NCBI GenBank assembly: GCA_014656495.1
Contig: BNCN01000010.1
Location: 124,001 to 188,000, forward strand
DNA: 64,000 nucleotides
Direction of reading: 5' to 3'
Origin: Comamonas sp. KCTC 72670
GTDB lineage: Bacteria > Myxococcota > Myxococcia > Myxococcales > Myxococcaceae
This document shows, piece by piece, positions 29,315 to 39,997 of this stretch. Under the pieces are notes generated by a model. The model was not told the DNA's origin, ran no database searches, and saw nothing but the letters and a program-made list of their open reading frames with translations. A program made the translations under genes and the position numbers. Positions within the stretch are counted from its first letter, which is position 1. Each line of letters starts with the position of its first letter.

Positions 29315-29677
29315 TCAGCCGTAGGACTTCTCCTTCTTCTCCTGCTCTTCCTTGCAGCGGATGCAGAGCGTCGTCACCGGGCGCGCCTCCAGGCGCTTGG
29401 GCGAGATGTCTTCTTCGCACCGCTCGCAGATGCCGAACGTGCCGTCCTCGATGCGGACCAGCGCCTTCTCGATCTTCTGCAACAGGAACTTCTCACGGTC
29501 CCGCAGGCGGAAGACCATCGACTGCGCGTACTCGGAAGACGCCAGGTCGATCTCGTCGGGAAGGTCGTCCGTGTCGAAACTGGACTCCTCCACCAGGGTC
29601 TTCTTGGCGCTCTCGAGCAGGCTCGTCTTGCTGTCCTCGAGCATCTTCTTGTAACGCTTGAGATCTTTCTGGTTCAC
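29315..29677 (-). CDS. DksA/TraR-family zinc-finger protein
   Basis: A 120-residue protein with a coiled-coil hairpin (about 5-80, DLKRYKKMLEDSKTSLLESA and MVFRLRDREKFLLQKIEKAL) followed by a zinc finger (FGICERCEEDISPKRLEARP, then LCIRCKEEQE; C-x2-C...C-x2-C). The tip of the coiled coil holds DDLPDEIDLAS, near the DxxDxA pattern used by DksA in the RNA polymerase secondary channel. It likely works with (p)ppGpp from the nearby Rel protein. The GTG at 29677 with GGAG/AAGG upstream is preferred over longer frames because the conserved start NQKDLKRYKKML begins there. Confidence 0.85.
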   Translation of the reverse strand: MNQKDLKRYKKMLEDSKTSLLESAKKTLVEESSFDTDDLPDEIDLASSEYAQSMVFRLRDREKFLLQKIEKALVRIEDGTFGICERCEEDISPKRLEARPVTTLCIRCKEEQEKKEKSYG

Positions 29678-29803
29678 AGCCTTCGCTCCAGTCCAGCGAG
29701 GGTTTGGGGCCCTGCACCCCAAAAAAAGGGCCCGAAAGCTTTATTCAGCCGGGCTTCGGTGTCAAGCTGACCCGGGTACGACCCAGGGTGAAGGGAGGGG
29801 CGT

Positions 29804-30685
29804 TTGACCGAGAACACGAAGTTCGACCGGGAATTTCTTCGCTCGGCCCTCTCGCTGGCCGGGAAGAACGAAGTCGACCACTTCCTTTATATCTGCGACA
29901 CGCCCATTCCCGCCGAGGAGTTTCGCGGCCGGCCCGCTCGCAAGAAGCTCGTCTACGCCGTCACGATGCCCAAGCTGGCGGAGGAGCACCACGCCAAGAA
30001 GGTGCGCGCGCTCGTCATCCCCGCCTACGACTACTCGCGCACCGAGCGGGTGAAGGTGGCGCTCGTGTCCGCGCTGTCCCAGGGCGCCTTCAAGGAAGGC
30101 GACCTCGTGCTGTGCATGACGGGCAAGGTGGGCCGCGCGCCGGACACGCTCATGCAGATGCGCATCGGCGGCTCGCTCGATGACCGGCTCGCCATTGAAG
30201 GCGTGAAGCTGGGCGACGAGTTCAACTCCCAGGTGGTGGACGCGCTCATCCAGCTCGCGCTGCAGATTGGCCAGGAGGGCTTCGAGGGCCACCCCATTGG
30301 CACCATCATCACCATCGGTGCCCACAACACCGTGCTCGAGAAGAGCCGGCAGATGACCATCAACCCGTTCCAGGGCCTGTCGGAGTCGGAGCGGAACGTG
30401 CTCGACCCGAAGATTCGGGAGGCCATCAAGAACTTCTCCGTGCTCGACGGGGCCTTCGTCATTCGCGAGGACGGCGTCGTCCTGGCCGCGGGCCGCTACC
30501 TGTCCGCGGCGGACGAGGCGGTGAAGATTCCGCTCGGCCTGGGCGCGCGCCACGCGGCCGCCGCGGGCATGACGTCCACCACGGGTTGCATCGCCCTGGT
30601 GGTGAGCCAGACGTCGGGCGCGGTGCGGCTCTTCAAGGGCGGCAACATCGTCCTGGAGTTGCACCAGACGGCGCGCCGCACCTGA
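29804..30685 (+). CDS. Diadenylate cyclase (DisA_N/DAC domain) with pyruvate kinase C-like N-terminal domain, DacZ type
   Basis: A 293-residue protein. Residues 1-130 look like a pyruvate kinase alpha/beta domain (KKVRALVIPAYDYSRTERVK, GDLVLCMTGKVGRAPDTLMQ). Residues 150-290 follow the DAC fold that makes c-di-AMP from two ATP: DGA in FSVLDGAFVIREDGV (215-217) and the RHR region in GLGARHAAAAGMTSTTGC (249-251), where the third residue is Ala, not Arg. The order matches the DacZ/CdaZ class known mainly from archaea. Activity is plausible but the RHA change weakens the claim. It is convergent with a PspA-like gene; no phosphodiesterase gene is nearby. Confidence 0.65.
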   Translation: MTENTKFDREFLRSALSLAGKNEVDHFLYICDTPIPAEEFRGRPARKKLVYAVTMPKLAEEHHAKKVRALVIPAYDYSRTERVKVALVSALSQGAFKEGDLVLCMTGKVGRAPDTLMQMRIGGSLDDRLAIEGVKLGDEFNSQVVDALIQLALQIGQEGFEGHPIGTIITIGAHNTVLEKSRQMTINPFQGLSESERNVLDPKIREAIKNFSVLDGAFVIREDGVVLAAGRYLSAADEAVKIPLGLGARHAAAAGMTSTTGCIALVVSQTSGAVRLFKGGNIVLELHQTARRT

Positions 30686-30692
30686 GCCCCGC

Positions 30693-31253
30693 TCAGTCGC
30701 CCTGCTCCTTCCGCTCCTCGCGGTAGATGTCCGCCAGGGCGTGGGCACGCTCGACCTCGTCCCGCGCGGCGTCCACCACCAGCGCCTGGTCGAACCGGGC
30801 CACGCGCTCGCGCAGGGCCTGGGTGACGATGCCGCCCGCGGTGAGCCGCGCGGAGGCGCTCTCCCGCTCGCGGCGCAGCTCCGCCACCCGGTCTCCCAGC
30901 TCCCCCGCGGCCTCCAGCAGCAGCCGCCCATCCGCCTCCGCGCGCTCCAAGGCGTCACGGGTGGAGGCGAGCAGGTCCTCCGCCTCGGCCTGGTCCTTCT
31001 CCAGCACGCGCACGGCGCGCACGTCGTCCCGCGCCTTCGCGGTGGCGCGCCGGGCGGTCAGCTCCTCCAACCGCCGGGCGTAGCGCTCCCGCGCGCGCGT
31101 CAAATCCGCCTTGAGGGCCAGCAGCGTGGCCGCGGACTTGCGGACCTCGGCCGCCTGCCGGTCCAGGGTGCCGATGAGCTGGTCGAAAGCGGCCAGCGGG
31201 TCCGCTGGACGCGACGGCTCCTTCTTCCGTTTTCCGAACAGGCCGAAGAACAT
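30693..31253 (-). CDS. PspA/IM30-like coiled-coil protein
   Basis: A 186-residue protein that begins MFFGLFGKRKKEP, a possible amphipathic membrane-binding start, then almost continuous heptad coiled coil rich in Ala, Arg and Glu (for example ARERYARRLEELTARRATAK). This resembles the hairpin of PspA/Vipp1, which are bacterial ESCRT-III relatives that bind stressed membranes, although length and helix count are at the low end. It is the last gene of a minus-strand operon MoxR ATPase - VWA - coiled coil, with only 15 bases after the VWA gene. Confidence 0.55.
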   Translation of the reverse strand: MFFGLFGKRKKEPSRPADPLAAFDQLIGTLDRQAAEVRKSAATLLALKADLTRARERYARRLEELTARRATAKARDDVRAVRVLEKDQAEAEDLLASTRDALERAEADGRLLLEAAGELGDRVAELRRERESASARLTAGGIVTQALRERVARFDQALVVDAARDEVERAHALADIYREERKEQGD

Positions 31254-31268
31254 GGCGCGGGCCGCAGC

Positions 31269-33548
31269 CTACCCGAAGGGGCGGCACAACAACCGCACGC
31301 GATTGAGCGCATCGTGCGTGGCCTGTCCACCGGCGGCCAGGGCCGACAGGTACCGGGCCGGGGTCATCCCGTACACGCCCAGCAGGTGCTGGAGCAGCAG
31401 GAGGCTCTCCGCCGCGCGCCGGTCCGCGGGCGCCAGCGAGGCCGCCTCGACCAGGGCCCCCAGGATGTCCGCCACGCGGTTCACGGCGTCTCGCCCCGGG
31501 GCTTCGGTCGCGGCCAGGCGCTCGGGTTGCTCGGGGAAGAGCGCGTCGAACGAGGCGTCCACCGCCACGGGCTCGGGAGCGGCCAGGCCCGCGGCCACCG
31601 CCTCCAGCGCCTCCAGGTGGGGCGCGAGCTGCTCGAGCGCGTCTCCAGACGCGGGCACGTCCCGAGGCAGCAGCGTGCGCCACGGCGTGTCGAACTCGGT
31701 GCGCGCCCAGAGAATCTCCTCGTCGGACAGGTGGTGATAGAAGGCGCGCCCCCCCGCGGCCCGCTGCTCGCGGACGAGGACGCGCAGGTCGGGGTTCTCC
31801 TCGCCCAGGGAGATGAAGCTCAACGCGATGTCCAGCGCGTCCATGGGCGCGCGGGTGCGGCGGATGAGGTCCAGGTCCACGCGGTCCTCACCGTCGGTGA
31901 TGAGCACCACGGTGGCGCGAGCGAGGTACGGGTCCCTGCCCTGCGCGGCGCGGATGGAGTCGAAGGCGGACATCAGCGCGAGCGTGATGTCCGTCTGCCC
32001 CTCCGCCGGCGAATCGCGGAACAGCTTCTCCAACTGACGCGTGGCCTCCAGCGCCGAGTCCACCCGCGACAGCTCGGTGGGCACGTCGTTGAAGAAGCTG
32101 AAGTACAGCGGGTCGAACACCTCGCCCCGGCGGGCCTTGACGCGCAGGTTGTTGAGCTCGGCGATGACGATGGCATCGCGGAAGCGGGCCCGCGCGCCGT
32201 GCATGGAGCCGGACGCGTCACAGACGTACACGCGCACCGCGGTGCGCTTCACCTTCCGGGGCCGCTGCGGCGGTTCGTCGTCGAGATAGGCGCGCACCAG
32301 CTGATGGCTCGCCGCCAGGTCGCGCAGCAGCATCCGCGGGTCGGTCAGGACGAAGTTGTGGACCTCATGGAGACTGCCCGTCGTTTCGTACGTCATCGTC
32401 TGCGTCGGATACGGCACGCGGCGAGGCACCGCCCGGGCCGTGCGGGTGTCCGCCAGGACGACTTCCTCGGACAGCGCGTCCTCCACGTCGAAGTACCGGG
32501 CGCAGCCAGCGGCCAGCTCGAACGTGGAGAGCTGCTCGGGCCGCAGCGAGAAGGCCAGGTCCGTCAGCAGCTCGTCGGGACGCAGCTCTGGAGGAGGCGC
32601 GTCATGGGGCGCGGGCGCCTCACCGAACCAGTGCGACAACCCATCGATTTCCGCCCGCTCCATCAACGCCGACAAGTGCGTGGGCGCCGGGAGCAACGGC
32701 GTCAGGGCGGCTCGGGCCGCGTCCGCCAGGACCGCGTCTCCCGCCTCCAACGCCCGCTCATACAGCCCCTTCAGGGAGCGGTAGGCCACCTGGGGCTCTC
32801 GCCGGGCCGAGTGCCGCACGTGCCGGAGCAGCTCGTCCATGGAGCGCACCGCGGGGACGGCGCGCACCCGCTCCCGGGCCTCCGCCACCTTGCGCCGCAA
32901 GGCCATGCCCCGTTCACGGTCATGGTCCGCGCCCAGGCGAATCAACAGCTCGTGCGCCAGGTCCAGGTCCCTGCGCTTCTGCAGGACGTCCGTGACGTTC
33001 GCCTGGGCACGCCCCGCGAAGAACTCGGCGGAGGCCAGGCGCGCGCTGGTGGGGGCCTGACGAGCGCGCGGCGCCTCCGGGCGCACGTAGATTTCGAGGG
33101 CGTCCTCATCATCCTCCGGTGCCGATGGAGGCCGGGAGAACAGGTCCGCCACCTTCACCACGCGCGACAACTGGATGAAGGCCTTCTCCAGCACCGTGTG
33201 CGCCCCCGGCAGCGGCGCTCCCGCCCGCCACGCCCGCTCCACGGACGCCACGCACGCCTCGGTCTCTTCCAGCGCCCGGTGAGCCCGCTCCAACAGGCCC
33301 CGCGCCAGCACGCCCGCCCGTCCCTTCCGGAGGCCCAAATCCTTGAGGAGCAACGCGTCCGCGGACGTGTGGACGCCCACCCGGTCCAGGTCCCTGTCCA
33401 ACGCGGAGAGCACCGGCAGCGCGAGGTCCTCCGGGCCGCGCGCACGGCGTCCCAGCAGCGTCCAGGACCGCCACCCGCTTCGAGCAGGCGCGGGGTGCTG
33501 GAGCACGTCCAGGCGCTTCCGCAGGTCCGAGAGCCGCCGCGCCAGCAC
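31269..33548 (-). CDS. Von Willebrand factor A (VWA) domain protein
   Basis: A 759-residue cytosolic protein. The N-terminal 420 residues are helical, without a recognised domain. The VWA domain lies at about 440-620, with an intact metal-ion site: DASGS in VRVYVCDASGSMHGA, the Thr in GQTDITLALMSAF, and Asp in VLITDGEDRVDL. The C-terminal 120 residues are helical again. VWA proteins next to MoxR ATPases act as adaptors that bring metal-dependent ligands to the ATPase. The GTG at 33548 has GGAGG nine bases upstream and lies 49 bases past the ATPase gene. Confidence 0.85.
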   Translation of the reverse strand: MLARRLSDLRKRLDVLQHPAPARSGWRSWTLLGRRARGPEDLALPVLSALDRDLDRVGVHTSADALLLKDLGLRKGRAGVLARGLLERAHRALEETEACVASVERAWRAGAPLPGAHTVLEKAFIQLSRVVKVADLFSRPPSAPEDDEDALEIYVRPEAPRARQAPTSARLASAEFFAGRAQANVTDVLQKRRDLDLAHELLIRLGADHDRERGMALRRKVAEARERVRAVPAVRSMDELLRHVRHSARREPQVAYRSLKGLYERALEAGDAVLADAARAALTPLLPAPTHLSALMERAEIDGLSHWFGEAPAPHDAPPPELRPDELLTDLAFSLRPEQLSTFELAAGCARYFDVEDALSEEVVLADTRTARAVPRRVPYPTQTMTYETTGSLHEVHNFVLTDPRMLLRDLAASHQLVRAYLDDEPPQRPRKVKRTAVRVYVCDASGSMHGARARFRDAIVIAELNNLRVKARRGEVFDPLYFSFFNDVPTELSRVDSALEATRQLEKLFRDSPAEGQTDITLALMSAFDSIRAAQGRDPYLARATVVLITDGEDRVDLDLIRRTRAPMDALDIALSFISLGEENPDLRVLVREQRAAGGRAFYHHLSDEEILWARTEFDTPWRTLLPRDVPASGDALEQLAPHLEALEAVAAGLAAPEPVAVDASFDALFPEQPERLAATEAPGRDAVNRVADILGALVEAASLAPADRRAAESLLLLQHLLGVYGMTPARYLSALAAGGQATHDALNRVRLLCRPFG

Positions 33549-33597
33549 GCTCAGCGCCTCCGTTCCGGCTCACCGGGCGACATCCCACGCGCGCACG

Positions 33598-36129
33598 TCA
33601 TGGCGCGGCCCGCCGCTCCAGCACCTGCCGGCTGAAGCGCCCGAAGTCCTCATCGATGCCCCGCAGCTGCTGCTCGAGCCGCCGGGCCCCCTCCCCCAGG
33701 TCTCCCGGCATGCTCCCCAGCAACGAGAGAACGCCGCGGAGCCGCACGAGCTCGCCTTCCTTCAGCGTGAGCATCGGGAAGCGGCTGCGCACCAGCCGGT
33801 CCACGGTGCGCTCGGCGTCGGCCCGCTCCGTCAGCGACTCGGGTGGCGGCAGGGACGTGAGCAGTTGGGTCAACCAGCTGCGCAGGAACTTCACGCGGGT
33901 CTGGACGAAGGCCAGCTCCACTTGGGCCACCGCCACGCGCACGGCCTCGGAGAGGAACCCTGGGACGGAGGCCCCCCGGCCCGGCGCCAACTGCCCATCC
34001 AACCCGAGGAGCGCGGCCAGCTCGCCATCCGGTGCGTTCGCGCCGAACTCGCCCCGGTAGAAGACGTAGGCATCGCCGTTGAGGACCGACGTGGTGACAG
34101 GGGGCGTGCTGCCCACGTCGCGCGTGAGGCGGCGGGCATGCTCACTCAGCCGGGATTCGATGACGTCACGGCACTCGGTGAACACGGTCTCCACGGAGAC
34201 CCCCTCGCGCCGGAGGTTCTCCGCGACGGACTGCACCGCGCGCCCGTACTGCTCGATGCGCTCGAAGGGCGTGGAGGTCAGCACGTCGCGGGCGTACGCG
34301 ATGCCCAGGGGCAGCAGCAGCTCCTGCTTGAGCCCCTGCTGCGAAGAGTCCAGGGCGGCCAGCGAGCTCTCCAACTGGGACAAGCGGCGCGAGTCCACCG
34401 ACAACGCCTCCAGCGGATCCTTGCGGCCCCGCGCCACGTTCCCTTGGAACGCGACCATCGCGCGCCGGCGCAGCGCCGTCACGACGCGGCCTCGCACGCG
34501 CACCTCCGACGCCCGGAGGCGCTCCAGCGACGCGGGAGCCCCTTCCGCGAGCCGGCTCCCCAGCTCCACCGCCTGCGACAGCTCCTCTTCCAGGTTGTCC
34601 GCCAGCCCGACCAGGCCCTCCAGCTTGAGCCCGTCCTCGAAGTCCACGCTCTCCGCGGAGAGGGCAATCATCTCCTGCGCGCCCTCCAGGAACCGGGCGG
34701 TGGCCTCGCACAGGTGCCCGAAGCCGGGCCGCAGCTCGGGGACGCCCTGGCAGAGCGCCAGGACCTCGCTGAAGGAGGACAGCAGCGCAAGCCCTCCCCG
34801 CCCCTCCCCATGGCCCGCCATGCCCCGCGCCAACCGCTGCTCCTGCGCGGACACCAGCGACCGCGCCGCGGACACCAACGGCGCGCGGTTCTGGGCATGC
34901 CGGGGCCCGGGTACCAGCTTGGCCAGCAGGGACTTCGCCGTGGCCGAGACGAGCGAGGGCTGCCAGTTGCGGCCCAGCGAGTCCACCGCGCTCAGCTCGT
35001 CGGAGGAAATCAGGGCATGGGCCTCACGCTCCACCCCGCCGCCGAGGTCCTGCCGAACCTTGGCGAGGGACTCGTCGAAGGCGCGCTGCTCCAACCGGAC
35101 GATTTCGAGCTGCGCCCGCTCGCGAGGGTCCACCACGGACTTGAGCAGGGCCTCCGTCTCCCCCGCGGAGGGCCCGCCGAGGAGGAAGAACCAGCGCAGC
35201 GAATCCAGGTCCTCGACGGTGGCCTCCAGCGTCCGCTCCGGCCGCCGGTAGATCTGGTCGCGCACCACGGCGGCCTTCAGGGCCCAGAGCGCCTTCACCA
35301 CGGAGCGCTGCGAGAAGTACTTCGTCGGCACGTAGTCCGGCAGCTTCGACACCTGCAGCGCCAGGGCGCGCTCCAGCGCGTCCGCCAGCAGCTCCACGCC
35401 CTCCATGACGTGGCTGGGCACCACCACCTTCGTCACCGCGTCCTGGAGCAGGTCCACCTGCTGCAACGACAGCTGCGCGCGCAGGTCAGGCCGGGCGCCA
35501 TGTGAGTAGCGGTGCAGCATGGCCGCCCGGCTCTCCCGCCGGGCGAAGGACTTGGGCACGAAGCAGATGAAGCTCAACCGGTCCGCGAAGGCCAGCAACA
35601 ACTCCGGCGAGCGCGCCAGCACCTCGGAGAGGTAGCGGTTGCTCGTCATCACGACGCACTCGGTGCGCCCGGACGTCACACGCCGCCCGTGCTTCAGCTC
35701 GCGCTCGTACAGCACGTTGAGGATGGAGCGCAGCAGCATGTCCCGGCCGTCGAACACCTCGTCCAGGAAGGCGTGCTCGGAGCCGAGCATCCCCTCGTCG
35801 GTGAGGTACTCGGTGCGCCCCGTCTCCGTGAGGACCTTGAAGTCCACCGGGCCGATGAGGTCCGTCTGCACAGTGGACTCGGCGAGCTGCTTGGAGAACA
35901 GCGAGGGCAGCCCGTTGCGCTCGTCGATGATGCGCCCGAGCACGGCGCTGGCGATGGCGCTCTTGGCCGTCCCGGGAGGCCCCACGACCAGGACATGCTC
36001 GCGCCCCAGGAGCGCCAGCTCGAGCTGGGTGAAGAGCGTCTCGCGCTCCAGATAGGCCTCCCGGAGCTCGCCAAAGAAGTGACGGAAGGCCCGGGCGGCC
36101 TGGACGTAGGTGGACGGCGGAGCTTGCAC
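33598..36129 (-). CDS. MoxR/RavA-type AAA+ ATPase with long helical C-terminal extension
   Basis: An 843-residue protein. The AAA+ module (about 15-300) begins AFRHFFGELREAYLERETLF and has Walker A VVGPPGTAKSAI, Walker B EHAFLDEVFDG, and sensor 1 VVMTSNRYLSEV. This matches RavA-like MoxR proteins, which remodel protein complexes with a VWA partner. The remaining 540 residues are helical with many Arg/Glu heptads and no known domain. The start is uncertain: I favour the GTG at 36129 (51 bases after the upstream gene) because longer forms would overlap that gene entirely. It leads the MoxR-VWA-coiled coil operon. Confidence 0.85.
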   Translation of the reverse strand: MQAPPSTYVQAARAFRHFFGELREAYLERETLFTQLELALLGREHVLVVGPPGTAKSAIASAVLGRIIDERNGLPSLFSKQLAESTVQTDLIGPVDFKVLTETGRTEYLTDEGMLGSEHAFLDEVFDGRDMLLRSILNVLYERELKHGRRVTSGRTECVVMTSNRYLSEVLARSPELLLAFADRLSFICFVPKSFARRESRAAMLHRYSHGARPDLRAQLSLQQVDLLQDAVTKVVVPSHVMEGVELLADALERALALQVSKLPDYVPTKYFSQRSVVKALWALKAAVVRDQIYRRPERTLEATVEDLDSLRWFFLLGGPSAGETEALLKSVVDPRERAQLEIVRLEQRAFDESLAKVRQDLGGGVEREAHALISSDELSAVDSLGRNWQPSLVSATAKSLLAKLVPGPRHAQNRAPLVSAARSLVSAQEQRLARGMAGHGEGRGGLALLSSFSEVLALCQGVPELRPGFGHLCEATARFLEGAQEMIALSAESVDFEDGLKLEGLVGLADNLEEELSQAVELGSRLAEGAPASLERLRASEVRVRGRVVTALRRRAMVAFQGNVARGRKDPLEALSVDSRRLSQLESSLAALDSSQQGLKQELLLPLGIAYARDVLTSTPFERIEQYGRAVQSVAENLRREGVSVETVFTECRDVIESRLSEHARRLTRDVGSTPPVTTSVLNGDAYVFYRGEFGANAPDGELAALLGLDGQLAPGRGASVPGFLSEAVRVAVAQVELAFVQTRVKFLRSWLTQLLTSLPPPESLTERADAERTVDRLVRSRFPMLTLKEGELVRLRGVLSLLGSMPGDLGEGARRLEQQLRGIDEDFGRFSRQVLERRAAP

Positions 36130-36179
36130 GAACAGTCCCAGGGTTGCGGGGAGCGGCCATGCTATCCGCCGCCCTCGTC

Positions 36180-36590
36180 TTATTTGAAGTGGACCGCGCA
36201 GTGGCCGTCCGGACACCGACGTCCGGCGAGGCGAAAGCGGTAGCGGGCGACGAGGCGATAGAGCGCGTCCAGGAGCTGCCGCAGGCCCGGGAGGTAGTAC
36301 ACCCGGAGCAGCGCCCCCAGGGGCCGCCGGCCCAACGCCACGACGATGGCCTCCAGCCCCTCCACCACCCGCCCGTCCGCCAGGACGAGCTGCAGGGCCC
36401 GCTCGCAGCGGTCCTCCGTGACACCGGGGAAGTCCGCCAGCACGCCGTCCTCCCGAAACGAGCGCAGGCGCGTGCCTGTCTTCCCCAGCAACCGCTGGAG
36501 CTGCCGCGCTGCCCCGCCGCACAGGCGACAGTGCCCGTCATAGAGAATCACGTCATGCCCGGGGGGCGTCGTCCGAAGCGCCGTCCCCAT
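36180..36590 (-). CDS. DCC-family thiol-disulfide oxidoreductase (DUF393)
   Basis: A 136-residue single-domain protein. The defining DxxCxxC is in VILYDGHCRLCGGAARQL (Asp18, Cys21, Cys24). The rest follows the family, including RSFREDGVLADFP, VLADGRVVEGLEAI and a Tyr/Leu-rich C-terminal helix pair, and it ends CPDGHCAVHFK with two more Cys. It stands 51 bases before the MoxR gene start and directly after the unknown gene upstream (one base apart), so it may belong to that transcript. Role in redox handling is inferred from the family only. Confidence 0.85.
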   Translation of the reverse strand: MGTALRTTPPGHDVILYDGHCRLCGGAARQLQRLLGKTGTRLRSFREDGVLADFPGVTEDRCERALQLVLADGRVVEGLEAIVVALGRRPLGALLRVYYLPGLRQLLDALYRLVARYRFRLAGRRCPDGHCAVHFK

Positions 36591-36591
36591 G

Positions 36592-37467
36592 TCAGCGGGA
36601 CCTCAGAACGTCATGCAGATGCGCATGGACGCCGCGCCAGATGTCGTGCTGCCGCTCGATGGGGTCCATCAAGGCCATGCCCACCGTGGTCGCGGGGGAG
36701 CTGCCCTGGAAGGCGGAGTACTGACGCACCTGGGTCCCCCCTTCCCCGTCGCCCTCGAAGACGAAGCGGTTCGTGCCCCGCAGCGGGTGACCGTCCAGGG
36801 TGGTGATGTGCAGGGTGTTCGCGCCGGGCTCCAGGCGCACCGTGATGGGCGCCCACACGGGCGGCAGCCCCTTCTCCTCCAGGAACAGCTTCGCCCCATC
36901 CACCAGCGACTGGGTCGCCGGGCGGACGCGGATGCCGGCGGCCTCGAACACCGCCGCGGGGTGGCGGACGAAGTACGCATACGCCTGCGCCGGGGCGACG
37001 CCGGGAATGCTGCTGGTGTAGTCCGTCAGCGAGGTGGGCGCGCCCTGGATGGGAGGGCTGGGCTTCAGGCGATCCAGGTGGAGACGCGCATAGGCATCCA
37101 CCGCGGCGCGGTCCCCCAGCAACTGGCTGTACGCGGCGGCCTCGGATTGCGCCGCCGTCAGGGCCCCCTGCCGCACCTGCTCCATCAGATTGCCCGTGGG
37201 CTTGGGAGGAAATGCGCCGCCTACGGCGAAGTCGAACCGGTTGTCCGCCCCCGTCCGAGGCCCTGTGCGAGGCCCCGGCACGGACACGGCGGGCGGTGGA
37301 GGCAACGCGGGCCCCCGATAGGGCTCCACCGTCGAGCCTCCCACGGCCGAAGCAGGTCGGCACTGCGCCGTGCGGGTGGGAGGCGGAGCCGGCGGGGATG
37401 AAGCCAGCCCCTCGGTGGAGGCAGCGCCGGGGTGGAGCGACGATGGCGACGACAGGATTCGGGACAC
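36592..37467 (-). CDS. Protein of unknown function with Pro-rich N-terminus
   Basis: A 291-residue protein I do not recognise. A Pro/Ala/Ser-rich N-terminal 110 residues (VSVPGPRTGPRTGADNRFDF at its end) precedes a folded part of about 180 residues with VWAPITVRLEPGANTLHITT, LDGHPLRGTNRFVFEGDGEG and QYSAFQGSSPATTVGMAL, which read like strands of a lipid-binding or START-like barrel; this is only an impression. There is no clear signal peptide. The GTG at 37467 is chosen because AAAGGG lies nine bases upstream. It abuts the DCC gene. Confidence 0.6.
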   Translation of the reverse strand: MSRILSSPSSLHPGAASTEGLASSPPAPPPTRTAQCRPASAVGGSTVEPYRGPALPPPPAVSVPGPRTGPRTGADNRFDFAVGGAFPPKPTGNLMEQVRQGALTAAQSEAAAYSQLLGDRAAVDAYARLHLDRLKPSPPIQGAPTSLTDYTSSIPGVAPAQAYAYFVRHPAAVFEAAGIRVRPATQSLVDGAKLFLEEKGLPPVWAPITVRLEPGANTLHITTLDGHPLRGTNRFVFEGDGEGGTQVRQYSAFQGSSPATTVGMALMDPIERQHDIWRGVHAHLHDVLRSR

Positions 37468-37615
37468 GCAGCGCCCTTTCACAAGAGGAAGGCCGCGCCA
37501 GCCCATGCACCGCCGTCGCCACCCCGCCCCCAGTCCCATCAACCGCTTGGAGCCCCCAGGCGTCCCACTTCCCGTACGGCCGTCCTCCCGTTTGGAACCC
37601 GCCCTGCCCCGCAAC

Positions 37616-37656
37616 GCAGAAGGGCCGGCCCCAACGCGTGGGAACCGACCCTCTGC
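37616..37656 (-). terminator. Hairpin downstream of dnaK
   Basis: GCAGA-GGG and CGG at one end pair with CCG, CCC and TCTGC at the other around a 16-base loop, just past the dnaK stop at 37684. There is no T-run, so it is a possible stem-only terminator separating dnaK from the unknown gene. Confidence 0.4.
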
Positions 37657-37683
37657 TCACTTCAGCGGATCACCGCGGCGGAG

Positions 37684-39603
<1,920 letters not shown>

Positions 39604-39659
39604 GGTTCGTATCCTCCGGAAAAGACTGCGTTTTTCTTGGAAACTTCTGATGTACGCCC

Positions 39660-39687
39660 AACGTAACCACCCACCCCAGGCTGTCAA
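39660..39687 (-). promoter_or_regulatory. Candidate sigma-70-type promoter of dnaK
   Basis: On the minus strand TTGACA (39687-39682) is followed after 16 bases by TACGTT (39665-39660). The start site would be near 39653, giving a leader of about 50 bases. No CIRCE inverted repeat is seen. The rest of the 394-base gap 39604-39997 holds no convincing gene; TTGAAA at 39878 and TGCTAA at 39901 (17-base spacing) are a weak promoter pair for the lipid kinase gene. Confidence 0.5.
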
Positions 39688-39997
39688 ACAGGGAGGGGAA
39701 ACGGCCCGCACCTCTGAAGGTGGTGCCGCCGGCTGCGTAGCGCAGTGCGCAGAAGGCCGCGCGCTGCGTCACAGCCGCGCCACCTGGCCGCCACGGGTGC
39801 GTAACGCGCTCTACACCTCCGTCACCCCGCGGTAGCAACCGGGCAAGCCACTGGACAGCAGGGAACGATTCAACCCCTTGAAACTCCATGCCTGCTCGCC
39901 TGCTAACGCTTCGCGTCAAGACTTGGCGAGGATTGTGCACTGTCCCTCCGTGTCGCCGCCCGGTCCCCCACCGGCGCCCACTTCCGGAGCCGCCCTC

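Noticed and set aside
29804-30685. Reading the DAC protein as a full DisA DNA-integrity scanner
   Set aside because: There is no C-terminal HhH DNA-binding domain, and the extra domain is N-terminal, so DisA itself is excluded.
39604-39850. CIRCE or sigma-32-type heat-shock element before dnaK
   Set aside because: No TTAGCACTC-N9-GAGTGCTAA inverted repeat is present; a plain TTGACA/TACGTT pair explains the region better.
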